64,000 nucleotides of DNA from Amycolatopsis sulphurea (GTDB taxonomy: Bacteria; Actinomycetota; Actinomycetes; Mycobacteriales; Pseudonocardiaceae): assembly GCF_002564045.1 (NCBI RefSeq), contig NZ_PDJK01000002.1:5270001-5334000 (forward strand). Reading direction: 5' to 3'. The position numbers and the translations under genes were made by a program. How positions within the stretch are numbered: position 1 is the first letter of the stretch; every line of letters begins with the position of its first letter. Of this stretch, positions 48,834 to 57,506 are shown one piece after another. The notes under the pieces are model-generated. The model was not told where the DNA came from. It searched no databases and was given only the letters and a program-made list of their open reading frames with translations.

Positions 48834-48870
48834 CCGGTTTTCCAGGGTCCGCCGGACCCTGGAAAACCGG
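48834..48870 (-). terminator. Perfect 17-bp inverted repeat in the convergent gap
   Basis: Arms 48834-48850 and 48854-48870 (CCGGTTTTCCAGGGTCC and its exact complement) are separated by GCC only. It lies about 105 bp beyond the stop of the antiporter gene. A strong hairpin in RNA, it probably ends the antiporter transcript. The rest of 48546-48975 holds no gene that I can see. Confidence 0.65.
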
Positions 48871-48975
48871 ACTGGGGGCTGGTGGAACATCACCCGGCCA
48901 GGATACGGACGAGCACCGACAGAAACCGTCGTCCGCGAGGTCGGCGGGGAGATCGCAGGGGAGCAGGGGCGAACG

Positions 48976-50073
48976 TCAAGGGTTCATCGCGAGGACCAGG
49001 AACCCGGCGAGCAGCACCAGGTGCACGCCGCCCTGCAGGCGGGTGGCGCGGCCGGGGACCACGGTCAGGACGCTCACCACCACGGTCAGCGCGAGCAGCA
49101 CAATGTGCGTCGGGCCGAGGCCGAGCTGCAGCGGGCCGGGCATCCACACCGAGGCCAGCGCGATCGCCGGGATGGTCAGGCCGATGCTGGCGATTGCGGA
49201 ACCATAGGACAGGTTCAGGCTGATCTGCATCCGGTCGTGGCGCGCTGCGCGGGCGGCGGCGAGGGTTTCCGGGGCGAGCACCAGCAGGGCGATCACCACG
49301 CCGACGAACGACTGCGGCAGCCCGGCCGCACGCACCCCGGCCTCGATCGCCGGGGACTCCACCTTCGCCAGCCCGACTACGGTGACCAGCGCGATCAGCA
49401 GCAGAACCAGGCTCACCAGGGCGTTCCGGCGGGCCGGCGGCACGGCGTGCTGGTCTTCGTCCTGTGCCTGCCCGTCTGCGCCGACGGGGAGGAAGAAGTC
49501 GCGGTGGCGCACGGTCTGGGTCAGCACGAACATCGCGTACAGCACCAGCGACGCGATCGCGGCGAAGGTCAGCTGCGGGCCGGAGAACTCCGGGCCCGGC
49601 CTGCTCGTGGTGAAGGTCGGCAGCACCAGGCTCAGCCCGGCGAGCGTGGCGACGGTGGCCAGCGCCGCGCCGCTGCCCTCCGGGTGGAACCGGGTCTCGC
49701 CGTATCGGCGGGCGCCGATCAGCAGCGAGAGCCCGACGATGCCGTTGGTGGTGATCATCACCGCGGCGAAGACGGTGTCCCGCGCGAGAGTGTCCGCCTT
49801 CTCGCCGCCGGAGGCCATCATCGTCACGATCAGCGCGACCTCGATCACGGTGACCGCGACCGCCAGCACCAGCGAGCCGAACGGTTCCCCCACCCGATGC
49901 GCCACGACCTCGGCGTGATGCACCGCGGCCAGCACCGTCCCGGCCAGCATGAGCGCGACGACCGTGACGGGCACCGGCCCGAGCTCGCGGCCCCAGGTGA
50001 GTACCAGCAGGACCACGGCGATCACCGGCAGCACGGTGGTCCACGAAGTCACGAAGGAACGCACGGTGGCCAT
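48976..50073 (-). CDS. Calcium:proton antiporter (ChaA-type, CaCA superfamily)
   Basis: A 365-residue protein from the ATG ending at 50073. About eleven transmembrane helices are arranged as two homologous halves with an acidic central loop (ADGQAQDEDQHAVPP). The alpha-1 repeat carries GEPFGSLVLAVAVTVIEVAL and the alpha-2 repeat SYGSAIASIGLTIPAIAL; VLAPETLAA lies between. These are the ion-binding repeats of ChaA/Cax exchangers. It is expected to export Ca2+ or Na+ against H+. It lies downstream of the S4 gene on the same strand, 88 bp away. Confidence 0.88.
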   Translation of the reverse strand: MATVRSFVTSWTTVLPVIAVVLLVLTWGRELGPVPVTVVALMLAGTVLAAVHHAEVVAHRVGEPFGSLVLAVAVTVIEVALIVTMMASGGEKADTLARDTVFAAVMITTNGIVGLSLLIGARRYGETRFHPEGSGAALATVATLAGLSLVLPTFTTSRPGPEFSGPQLTFAAIASLVLYAMFVLTQTVRHRDFFLPVGADGQAQDEDQHAVPPARRNALVSLVLLLIALVTVVGLAKVESPAIEAGVRAAGLPQSFVGVVIALLVLAPETLAAARAARHDRMQISLNLSYGSAIASIGLTIPAIALASVWMPGPLQLGLGPTHIVLLALTVVVSVLTVVPGRATRLQGGVHLVLLAGFLVLAMNP

Positions 50074-50127
50074 GCCCTCAGCCTCGCACAACGGTGTTCC
50101 GTCCGCCCGGCGTTCGGCCGGTGTGCT

Positions 50128-50168
50128 CCGGCTGACCCGTCCACAGTGGACCGTTCGGGGTCAGCCGG
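50128..50168 (-). terminator. Stem-loop at the S4 gene stop
   Basis: CCGGCTGACCC (50128-50138) pairs with GGGTCAGCCGG (50158-50168), and the loop contains a second palindrome, GTCCACAGTGGAC. It overlaps the stop codon of the S4 protein and should end its transcript before the antiporter gene. Confidence 0.55.
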
Positions 50169-50526
50169 ATTGCTTGCGGAACTCGTCCAGGACGCGGCGT
50201 TCGCGCTTGGTCGGCCGCCCGGCGCCGCGTTCGCGGCGGGCCACCGGGATCGCCGCCTCCGGGGGCGGGGCGGGGGTGCGGTCGATCAGGCAGGTGGCCG
50301 CGATCGGCGCGCCGACCCGTTTCTGGATCACCTGCACCACCTCGACCACCCGGGTGGTCGTGCCGATCCGGGCGCGAACCCGGTCACCGGCGACCACGGT
50401 GGTCGCCGGTTTCGCCGGACGGTCGTTGACCCGGACGTGCCCGCCACGGCAGGCCGCCGCGGCGTCCGCGCGGGTCTTGGCCAGCCGGACCGCCCACAGC
50501 CAGCGGTCGATTCGGGTGGATTCCAT
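50161..50526 (-). CDS. S4-domain RNA-binding protein (Hsp15-like)
   Basis: A 121-residue protein. The ATG ending at 50526 starts the conserved segment (STRIDRWLWAVRLAKTRADA); two in-frame ATGs up to 9 codons upstream are possible. Residues about 3-65 are the S4 fold, with CRGGHVRVNDRPAKPATTV. The C-terminus is basic (RRERGAGRPTKRERR), as in Hsp15, which binds stalled 50S subunits in E. coli. The role here is inferred from family. Confidence 0.85.
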   Translation of the reverse strand: MESTRIDRWLWAVRLAKTRADAAAACRGGHVRVNDRPAKPATTVVAGDRVRARIGTTTRVVEVVQVIQKRVGAPIAATCLIDRTPAPPPEAAIPVARRERGAGRPTKRERRVLDEFRKQSG

Positions 50527-50590
50527 GCCCACCATCATGGCCCGGGTGCCCATCCGCGCGCCGCCCGACTCGGTTCCGGTCGGGACCCAA

Positions 50591-50647
50591 AGCCGTGAAG
50601 GGGCCCTTCACGGACTCTGAGTCTGTGAAGGGCCCCTTCACAGACCT
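50591..50647. repeat. Dispersed double palindrome, copy 7
   Basis: Two hairpins around GTGAAGGGGCCCTTCAC with GGACTCTGAGTCT between them (CTCTGAG in place of CTCAGAG), upstream of the S4 gene. Confidence 0.95.
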
Positions 50648-50785
50648 CCACACCGACTTTGCCGACACCCTGGACTCTGACCGTAAATAGGTACCAAATC
50701 ACCCTTTTGGGGCGCGTGGTTCCTATGGGACTGCTGAGGCACTCCCTATTTGCACCCCGAACCAGGCGCCCCAGCGGGGCACAAA

Positions 50786-50816
50786 GTCTGAGTCCGTGAA
50801 GGGCCCCTTCACAGAC
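50786..50816. repeat. Dispersed palindrome, copy 8 (half unit)
   Basis: GTCTGAGTCC followed by one GTGAAGGGCCCCTTCAC hairpin: the right half of a double unit whose left hairpin is missing, 140 bp from copy 7. It shows that half units can stand alone. Confidence 0.9.
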
Positions 50817-51501
50817 GTGCGCCGAGGGTAACGGCGGGTGCGAGGCCGGTGCGGAACGGCGGGCCACAGGAGACTCCACGGGTGGCGGTGCAGCCCTGCC
50901 GGGCGCAAGGCCGTGGGCGGGCCGACGCCGACGGCGCACCGAACCGGGGAAGCCCGGCCGGGATGGACCTGTGCGGAGCGGGCCGGGTGGCGGGCAGGCC
51001 CCCTGCGCCGACCCGCCACCCGGTGGTCCCCTCGTCCCCCGACGAACGAGGGGACCGTGGCTCCCGTGAACGGAACCCGGCACCGCGGCGGCCGTGACGC
51101 AGCTCCTGTCGAAACTCGCCCATTCGGGTGACCCCGCCCTGCATGTGGGGGTGTATTGGGTTGCCGAGAGCCGCGAGGCGGTGTGACCACAGCGCTCGCA
51201 CGGACGTGCCTGCACCAGCCGCGGGGCACGCTGTGCCGCGGGCGTGACGGGGTCCCACGCCATGCGACCGGAACGACCCCGCCTCCGCCGCGCACCAGCC
51301 ACGCGGGTGTGCCGGCCCGCCGCCCGACCTGTCCGAAATGGACAGAGATCCACGCGGGGATCTGCCGCCAGTGGAAGCCGTTCGGGCGGCAGCCGCGCCT
51401 GGCCACACGGTCCGCCCGGGCGGTAGTGTTGATCACCTATCGTGGCCGGCCGGGTGGGGGAGCGCCGGGCGGAGCGCGTCCGTATCTGCTCCCGGTCCGG
51501 A

Positions 51502-53154
51502 GTGAGGCCGTTGCGCACTTCACCGTCCGATCAGGGCACGGTGCCGGACGACGTGCTGCGCGTCTCGCTCGTGGAACGGCTCTTCGCCCGGGCCGATGAC
51601 GAACGGCCCGCCTACACCCACCAGGACCACCTCGCCGCCATCGAGGACACGGTGAGCTGGGCCGAGCTGGTTCACCGTGCCGGTGTGGTGGCCGCGCACC
51701 TGCGCGCGGCCGCGCGTCCCGGGGACCGGATCGCGATCGTCGCCGCGCAGGAGATCGCCTATCCGGTCGCGTTCTTCGGGGTGCTGGCCGCCGGGATGAC
51801 CGCGGTGCCGCTGATGGACCCGGCCGGGAGCGGGCTCGGCCGGCGGCTCGCCGTGATCCTGGACGACTGCGCCGCCACGCTCGTGCTGACCTCGCGCCGC
51901 GCGGTGGACCGGGTGCGCGGGTTCGTGCCCGCGGACCGGCTCGTGATCGTCGACGAGCTCACCGGGGCCCCGGCGGAACCGGTGCGGCCCGGGCCGGAGG
52001 ATCCGGCGTATCTGCAGTACACCTCCGGGTCCACCCGCGACCCGGCCGGGGTGGTGATCCCGCATCGGGCGGTGGCCGCGGCCTGCTGGCAGGCGAGTCT
52101 CGCCTACGAGGTCGGCCCGGAAACCACCTGCGCCGGCTGGATCCCGTTCTTCCACGACATGGGGCTGATCCAGCTGCTGTGCCTGCCCGCGTTCGCCGGC
52201 TGCCGGTCGGTGTTCATGGCCCCGCTGGAATTCGTGCACCGCCCGCAGCGCTGGCTGCGGCAGCTGGCCGGATATCCGGAAGTGTTCACCGCGGCGCCGA
52301 ATTTCGCGTTCGACCTTGCCGCCGCGGAGCCCCTGCCGGAAGGTCTGGACCTCTCCGGTGTGCGCGTCGCGCTGAACGGGAGCGAGCCGGTGCGCCCGTC
52401 GACCGTCGCCCGGTTCCAGGAGGTGTTCGGCCCGCTCGGGTTCCGCCGCGAGGCGCACCGGCCTTCCTACGGGCTGGCCGAGGCCACCGTCTACGTCACC
52501 AGCGCCGGGCCGGAGGGGCCGGTGAGCGCCACCTTCGATCGTGCGAAGCTCGCCGCGGGGAAGGCCGTGGAAACCGAAGGTGGGCAAGAAATCGTGTCCG
52601 TCGGACGGCCGATCGGGCAGCGGGTGCGCACGGTGGCCGAGGGCCGGGTGCTCCCGGACGGCGTGGTCGGCGAGGTCTGGGTGCACGGCCCGCACGTGGG
52701 CACCGGGTACTGGGCCCGCGCGGACGACACGTTCGACGCCTGGCTCGAAGGGCACGGCGGCTGGTTGCGCACTGGTGATCTCGGCGTGTGGCACCGGGGT
52801 GAGCTGTACCTGACCGGGCGGCTGAAGGACCTGATCGTGGTGGACGGCCGGAACTACCACCCGCAGGATCTGGAGGCGACCGCCGAACAGGCCCATCCGG
52901 CGCTGCGGAGGGGCCGCGTTGCCGCGTTCGCGGTCACCGGCGAAGCGGGCGAGGGCGCGGTGGTGGCGGCCGAATGGACCGGCGAGGCGGACCCGGTCGC
53001 GGTACGCCGGGCGATATTGCGCGCGGTGTCCGCCGAATACGGCCTGACGCTGCGTGCGGTCCGGCTGGTCGAGCGGGGTGGTCTCCCGCGCACTTCGAGC
53101 GGCAAAGTCGCGCGGGCCGCCGCGCGGGCGCGGTACGGTGGCGGCCGTGGTTGA
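51502..53154 (+). CDS. Fatty acyl-AMP ligase (FAAL/FadD-type adenylating enzyme)
   Basis: A 550-residue ANL-superfamily enzyme. The start is uncertain: GTG at 51502 is used, with GTG 51442 and 51541 also in frame. The AMP-binding P-loop YTSGSTRDPAGVVIPH, the segment GWIPFFHDMGLIQ, RPSYGLAEATVYVTS and the hinge LYLTGRLKDLIVVDGRN are FAAL-like; the lysine near the C-terminus lies in PRTSSGKVAR. FAALs make acyl-AMP and pass the acyl group to a carrier protein. The next gene, overlapping by 8 bp, is that carrier, and no PKS or NRPS gene follows. Substrate chain length is unknown. Confidence 0.9.
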   Translation: MRPLRTSPSDQGTVPDDVLRVSLVERLFARADDERPAYTHQDHLAAIEDTVSWAELVHRAGVVAAHLRAAARPGDRIAIVAAQEIAYPVAFFGVLAAGMTAVPLMDPAGSGLGRRLAVILDDCAATLVLTSRRAVDRVRGFVPADRLVIVDELTGAPAEPVRPGPEDPAYLQYTSGSTRDPAGVVIPHRAVAAACWQASLAYEVGPETTCAGWIPFFHDMGLIQLLCLPAFAGCRSVFMAPLEFVHRPQRWLRQLAGYPEVFTAAPNFAFDLAAAEPLPEGLDLSGVRVALNGSEPVRPSTVARFQEVFGPLGFRREAHRPSYGLAEATVYVTSAGPEGPVSATFDRAKLAAGKAVETEGGQEIVSVGRPIGQRVRTVAEGRVLPDGVVGEVWVHGPHVGTGYWARADDTFDAWLEGHGGWLRTGDLGVWHRGELYLTGRLKDLIVVDGRNYHPQDLEATAEQAHPALRRGRVAAFAVTGEAGEGAVVAAEWTGEADPVAVRRAILRAVSAEYGLTLRAVRLVERGGLPRTSSGKVARAAARARYGGGRG

Positions 53155-53407
53155 TCTTTGTGCCGACGTCGTGAAGATCGTGTGCGGCACGTTCCTGCTC
53201 GACCCCGCGGACGTGCACGAGGACAGCCTGCTGGAGGAGCTGGGCGTGGACTCCAAGGGCCGGGTCCGGCTGCTGGCCGCGCTCGAGGTCCACCACGAGG
53301 TGACCATCGGCCTGGAGCGGCTCGACCGGTTCACCGACATCGCCGCCGTGGCGGGGGTACTCGCGGACGCCTTGAACGAACGGACCGGCGCCGGCCGGGC
53401 CAGCTAG
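53147..53407 (+). CDS. Acyl carrier protein
   Basis: An 86-residue protein starting at GTG within the FAAL gene. The phosphopantetheine serine is S36 in LEELGVDSKGRVRLLAAL, where the usual D-S-L reads D-S-K. Four helices fit a stand-alone carrier. The 8-bp overlap shows that it is the partner of the FAAL. The next gene starts only 13 bp later, placing a T7SS-type substrate in the same operon. Confidence 0.88.
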   Translation: MVDLCADVVKIVCGTFLLDPADVHEDSLLEELGVDSKGRVRLLAALEVHHEVTIGLERLDRFTDIAAVAGVLADALNERTGAGRAS

Positions 53408-53420
53408 GAGAGCAGCGCAG

Positions 53421-53738
53421 ATGAGCGGCAACGGGGGATACACCGCCTCCACCCAGGCAATGAGTGACGCGTCGAAGAAGCTCACCCGGTACGCCCAGGA
53501 CCTTCTCGACGGCAACCCGGACCTGGCCACGCCCGCCGTGGCGGAGAAGGACTTCGGGAACGCGCACACCGCGCACGCCAAGCAGTATCTCGACGGGGCC
53601 AAGAATCTCTCCGAAGCGGTCACCGGCTACCAGGCGAAGCTCGCCGAACTCGGCACGAAGCTCACCTCGGGCGCGAAGGCCTACGACGACAACGAATACG
53701 ACCAGAGCGGCCAGATCGACCAGGCGGGGACCCTCTGA
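53421..53738 (+). CDS. Small helical protein, EspC/WXG100-like
   Basis: A 105-residue soluble helical protein with GGAGAGCAGCGC upstream. It opens MSGNGGYTASTQAMSDASKK and ends in a disordered tail (DDNEYDQSGQIDQAGTL). Length, helix-turn-helix hairpin form, acidic character and position before a large WXG-type protein resemble the EspC/ESX-secretion-associated proteins of actinobacteria. The exact WxG motif is absent. Its stop overlaps the next start by one base, so the two are likely co-secreted partners. Confidence 0.65.
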   Translation: MSGNGGYTASTQAMSDASKKLTRYAQDLLDGNPDLATPAVAEKDFGNAHTAHAKQYLDGAKNLSEAVTGYQAKLAELGTKLTSGAKAYDDNEYDQSGQIDQAGTL

Positions 53739-56700
53739 TGGCGCAGCCCTCGTGGGAGGACATCAAGAAGGTCCTCGACGACCCCGCCGTCCCGCACGAT
53801 CAGAAGAGCAAGCTGATGTCGGCGTGCATGTTCAACGGGATGGCCATCCCGAAGGAGGACGCCGCCAAATACAGCCACGCCTATGTCTCCAACAAGGAGA
53901 TCAACTACGCGTTCGGCCCGCCGTCGATCGAGGACACCTACAACGAGGCCAAGCAGGCCGGCGATCAGGCGTCCTACAACGACGACGAGCACAAGAAGGC
54001 CGTCGACGAGGGCAAGAAGAAGCTCGACGAGAAGAAGCCGCCCGCCCCCGACGACACCAGTGGCACGAAGACCTCCGACGAGCTGCTGGACACCGCCAAG
54101 CCCGCGCTGAAGCTGTTCGAGACCTTCGGTTCGCTGTTCAAGGATCTGCCCGACGATTGCAAGGGCAACACCACCGAACTGAAGATGGACGAGATCACCA
54201 AACGCTTCGACGAGCAGCGCGCGATCTCCTTCGAGCACTTCATGAAGGACGCCACGCACTTCAAGACCGGCGCGGACACCGTCGACCAGGCCATCAAGGA
54301 CACCGGCTCGACGCTGACCACGTTGATGCAGACCTGGAAGGGCGCGGCCGCCGACGCGGCGTGGGACCACTACAACGACGATCTGGTGCCCAAGGCGACC
54401 AAGCTGCAGCAGTCGCTCGGCAGCGCCGCCGAGGCCACCAAGACCACCGCGGCCACGGTCTACTCCCTGGTCCAGACCAAGGCGCGGCAGATCATCGAGC
54501 TGTACAACAAGAACCTGCTGGTGGCCTGCGCGGACTTCCCGATGGCCAAGCTGGTCGTGAAGGTGGCCAAGGGCAGCGACGTCAGCGACGACGATCTGGC
54601 CGCCATCGCGGGCTGGATGGACGCGAACTTCCACACGAACCTCTATCAGACGCTCAACGATCGCGGCTGCTGCGACAAGACGGACATGAAGAAGGAAGGC
54701 CAGAAACTCGCCAAGCAGTGGATCCAGCAGCACTTCAACCCGGTGATGTGGGACCGGATCTATCAGCAGGGTTTCGTCAAGAGCTGCGACGACGCCAAGG
54801 AGTTCACCGACAAGGCCTATGACGAGCTGGACAAGGTCATGGGCAAGGTGAAGAACGAGTTCGGCAAGGTGGGGGACCACGGCGGCGCGGGCGGGACGGG
54901 TGGTTCCGGTGGCGGCCGCGGCGGTGGCGGCTACGGGGGCGGCGGTTATGGCGGTGGCGGTTATGGGGGTGGGCACGGCGGCGGTCGCAACGGCGGCCCG
55001 GGGGGCCAGTACGCCGGGCCCGGTGGTCCGAACGACCCCGGCGGCGGTCAAGGCGGCGGGGTGCCGGACACGAATCTGCCCAGTGGGGGCACGGGTGGCG
55101 GGTCCGGAAGTGGCGGTACGAGTGGTGGTTCCGGTGGTGGTGCGCCGCCGCCGACCCCGCCGCCGGTTCCGGATATCGATCTGCCGCAAGGGAATACGCC
55201 CGGTGGGTCCGGTCCCGGTGCCGGTGGGGGCGCGCCTCCGCCTGTGCCGGATACGAACCTGCCTGGCGGGGGTACCGGTGGTTCCGGTGGTGGTGCGCCG
55301 ATTCCTCCGCCCGTGCCGGACACGGATCTGCCGCCGGGCGGCTCACCGGGTGGCGGTACGGGTGGTGGCCCGCCGATCCCGCCGCCGGTCCCGGACACGA
55401 ATCTGCCCCCGGGCGACGACCCGGCCGGGCAGGGCGGCGACCATCCCGGTGACGACAAGGGCGGCGGTGGCAAGGACGACGGCAAGCCGGGCGAGGACGG
55501 CGGTGGTGGTTCCAGCGGTGGCGACCCCACCGGCGAGCACGGCGGCGAGGATGGCGAGGGCGGCGAGGAAGACCAGGAGACGCTGAAGGTCGAGCAGAAC
55601 GGCAAGACCTTCGAGATGACCGAGCCCGGCGAGGACGGGCGGATGGACATCAAGGTCGGCGACGGTGAGGGTGATCCGAAGGACTTCACCCTCGACTGGT
55701 CGTCCGGGGACGAGAACGGCGACGGCTCCGGGGACGAGAACGGCTCCGGGGACGGGACCGGCGGCGGCCAGGATGGCGGTCACGGTGGCGGGGACGGCCC
55801 GGACGGCGGGCACACTTACCGCCCCGGCCCGGACGGCAAGATCCACATTCAGGACGGCGACCTCAAGATCACCGCGGAACGCCCGGACGGTCCGGACGGC
55901 CCGACCAAGGTCACGGTCGACGACGGCAGCGGCAACCCGACCACCTACACCCTCGGCGAGCACCACTCGGCACACGATGGCTCCCACCCGGGAGACACCG
56001 GCCCGGCACACGACGGGTCCCCCAAGCACGACGAGCCCTCGAAACACGACGAGCCCTCGAAACAGGGCGGCACCGGCACCGGCCCGTCGCACGAGGGGAA
56101 GCCGGGGGACACGTCTCCTTCGCCGGTGGGCGGCGCGAGGGGCATCCCGGAGCCGGTGGACACCACGCCCTTGGCGGACGATCCGCGTCTGCGGCCGTTC
56201 GACGGCACCCGGATGCCGGATCCGGCCGATGATCCGTCGCCGGCGCATCCGGTGGAGCACGGCGTGCCCACCGGTGGCACCGGGCACGGGCCGGGCCTTG
56301 GGGACACGCCGCTGGAGCACGGATCTCCCGCTGGTGGCACTCTGCCGGATCATGGGTCTCCCGCCGGTGGCACTCTGCCGGAACACGGGTCTCCCGCCGG
56401 TGGCACCTTGCCGGGGCACGGGCCGAGTCTCGGGGATACGCCGCTGCAGCACGGGTCTCCTGCCGGTGGCACCCCACCGGAACGCGGGACTCCGCTCGGC
56501 GACACGCCCTCGTCGGCCGGGCCGCACCATGCCGGTGCACCAGGCGTGGCGCCGACCGATACGCACCTCGCCGGTGCGCCGACCGGACACCAGCTGGGCG
56601 CGCCGACGATGAGCGGCGGGCTGCCCGGTGTACCGGACAGCGGGACACCGGAGACCGGCCCACAGCAGCCCGGGGCCACCCCACCCGGCCACCCGATGGG

Positions 56701-56893
56701 TGGCGGGATGCCGATGGGCGGCTCCGGCGGTGGTGGAGGCGGTGGTGGCGGCGGCGAGGACCACGACCGCAGCCGCACCTACCGGGTGGAGGGCAACGGC
56801 CTGTTCGAATCGAGCGTTGCCTCGGGCCAGCGGATCACCGGTTCGCTCGATGACGACGACGATCTGTCCCCGGTTCACCGGGCGCGGAAGTGA
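53738..56893 (+). CDS. Large type VII secretion substrate-like protein with Gly/Pro repeat tail
   Basis: A 1051-residue protein. Residues 1-380 are helical and globular with a WxG motif at W200-K-G202 (MQTWKGAAADAAWDHYNDDL), like a WXG100-type secretion domain within a longer chain. Residues 381-590 are Gly-rich, then repeats of VPDTNLPxGGTGG. Residues about 600-650 and 690-745 are two similar beta-rich units (KVEQNGKTFEMTEPGEDGRM and GKIHIQDGDLKITAERPDGP). Residues about 840-970 repeat HGSPAGGTLP, and the end is Gly-rich then acidic (SLDDDDDL). No toxin or enzyme motif is seen. It is probably exported and interacts with the cell wall; inferred. Confidence 0.7.
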   Translation: MAQPSWEDIKKVLDDPAVPHDQKSKLMSACMFNGMAIPKEDAAKYSHAYVSNKEINYAFGPPSIEDTYNEAKQAGDQASYNDDEHKKAVDEGKKKLDEKKPPAPDDTSGTKTSDELLDTAKPALKLFETFGSLFKDLPDDCKGNTTELKMDEITKRFDEQRAISFEHFMKDATHFKTGADTVDQAIKDTGSTLTTLMQTWKGAAADAAWDHYNDDLVPKATKLQQSLGSAAEATKTTAATVYSLVQTKARQIIELYNKNLLVACADFPMAKLVVKVAKGSDVSDDDLAAIAGWMDANFHTNLYQTLNDRGCCDKTDMKKEGQKLAKQWIQQHFNPVMWDRIYQQGFVKSCDDAKEFTDKAYDELDKVMGKVKNEFGKVGDHGGAGGTGGSGGGRGGGGYGGGGYGGGGYGGGHGGGRNGGPGGQYAGPGGPNDPGGGQGGGVPDTNLPSGGTGGGSGSGGTSGGSGGGAPPPTPPPVPDIDLPQGNTPGGSGPGAGGGAPPPVPDTNLPGGGTGGSGGGAPIPPPVPDTDLPPGGSPGGGTGGGPPIPPPVPDTNLPPGDDPAGQGGDHPGDDKGGGGKDDGKPGEDGGGGSSGGDPTGEHGGEDGEGGEEDQETLKVEQNGKTFEMTEPGEDGRMDIKVGDGEGDPKDFTLDWSSGDENGDGSGDENGSGDGTGGGQDGGHGGGDGPDGGHTYRPGPDGKIHIQDGDLKITAERPDGPDGPTKVTVDDGSGNPTTYTLGEHHSAHDGSHPGDTGPAHDGSPKHDEPSKHDEPSKQGGTGTGPSHEGKPGDTSPSPVGGARGIPEPVDTTPLADDPRLRPFDGTRMPDPADDPSPAHPVEHGVPTGGTGHGPGLGDTPLEHGSPAGGTLPDHGSPAGGTLPEHGSPAGGTLPGHGPSLGDTPLQHGSPAGGTPPERGTPLGDTPSSAGPHHAGAPGVAPTDTHLAGAPTGHQLGAPTMSGGLPGVPDSGTPETGPQQPGATPPGHPMGGGMPMGGSGGGGGGGGGGEDHDRSRTYRVEGNGLFESSVASGQRITGSLDDDDDLSPVHRARK

Positions 56894-56900
56894 GGACACA

Positions 56901-57329
56901 GTGGACGAACTCGAAGGCCTGAGGACCCGGCTGGCCGCTCTCGTCCGGGAGCAGTCCGACCGCGCGACGCTGCGTGAACAGCACACCGACGAGGTCAAGG
57001 CGCAGGGGCTCGCGTTCATGACGAAGCAGGCCAAGGCCGCCGAACGCTACGTCATGTACCGCCGCGAGCTGGGCAAGCGCGAGGACGAGAAGGGCCGGGT
57101 ACAGCCGGAGGAGGTGCGGGAGTTCGACTTCGAGCCCGAAGCCCACCAGGCCGAGAACGGTTCGCAGGGGCTGGACTTCGAGTCCTCGCCTCCGTCCGGC
57201 CGTCGCCCGGAGCCGGCTCCGGGCGTATCGCCGTTTCGCGCCGAGCGCCCCGCCCGGCGGGCCCGGATGAGTTCGGACGAGATGGACGACGAGGACGACG
57301 CCTTCATGAACAACCGCTGGCGAGGCTGA
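56901..57329 (+). CDS. Helical protein closing the T7SS-like operon
   Basis: A 142-residue protein starting at GTG 56901 with GAGGACACA upstream. Residues 1-60 form a charged coiled-coil-like helix (ELEGLRTRLAALVREQSDRA); the rest is disordered and acidic/arginine-rich, ending DDEDDAFMNNRWRG. No family is recognised. It is 7 bp after the large protein and before a terminator, so it belongs to the same unit, perhaps as a chaperone or anchor. Confidence 0.65.
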   Translation: MDELEGLRTRLAALVREQSDRATLREQHTDEVKAQGLAFMTKQAKAAERYVMYRRELGKREDEKGRVQPEEVREFDFEPEAHQAENGSQGLDFESSPPSGRRPEPAPGVSPFRAERPARRARMSSDEMDDEDDAFMNNRWRG

Positions 57330-57338
57330 CGCGGCGGC

Positions 57339-57368
57339 GAGGAACCGGGCCGCGCTGCCCGGTTCCTC
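57339..57368 (+). terminator. Terminator of the FAAL-T7SS operon
   Basis: GAGGAACCGGG (57339-57349) and CCCGGTTCCTC (57358-57368) form a perfect 11-bp stem 9 bp after the last stop codon of the operon. Confidence 0.7.
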
Positions 57369-57506
57369 GGAGGCGGGTGGGCACTGTCCTTTGTGGATAC
57401 TGGGTACCGGGGATCGCCCGCGGTGACCGCCGTCACGAAAGACCGGGGAACCGGCCACCCCCGCGCTTCGACTCCTGGGAAGGCGGAATCTGCGGGAGGA
57501 GCGCCT

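Larger units (their letters stand above)
50527..51501. other. Gap of 975 bp with two palindrome copies, no clear gene
   Basis: Two copies of the dispersed palindrome lie at its left end. The rest (50820-51500) contains GC-rich frames on both strands without a convincing start or family. The FAAL frame stays open upstream of its chosen start to 51442. Confidence 0.45.

Noticed and set aside
50723-51436. 237-residue minus-strand frame upstream of the FAAL gene
   Set aside because: It crosses a palindrome copy, is Arg/Pro/Gly-rich in the manner of non-coding GC-rich DNA, and has no recognisable domain.
51502-53407. Start of a PKS or NRPS cluster
   Set aside because: No ketosynthase, condensation or further adenylation domain follows; the next genes are T7SS-like.
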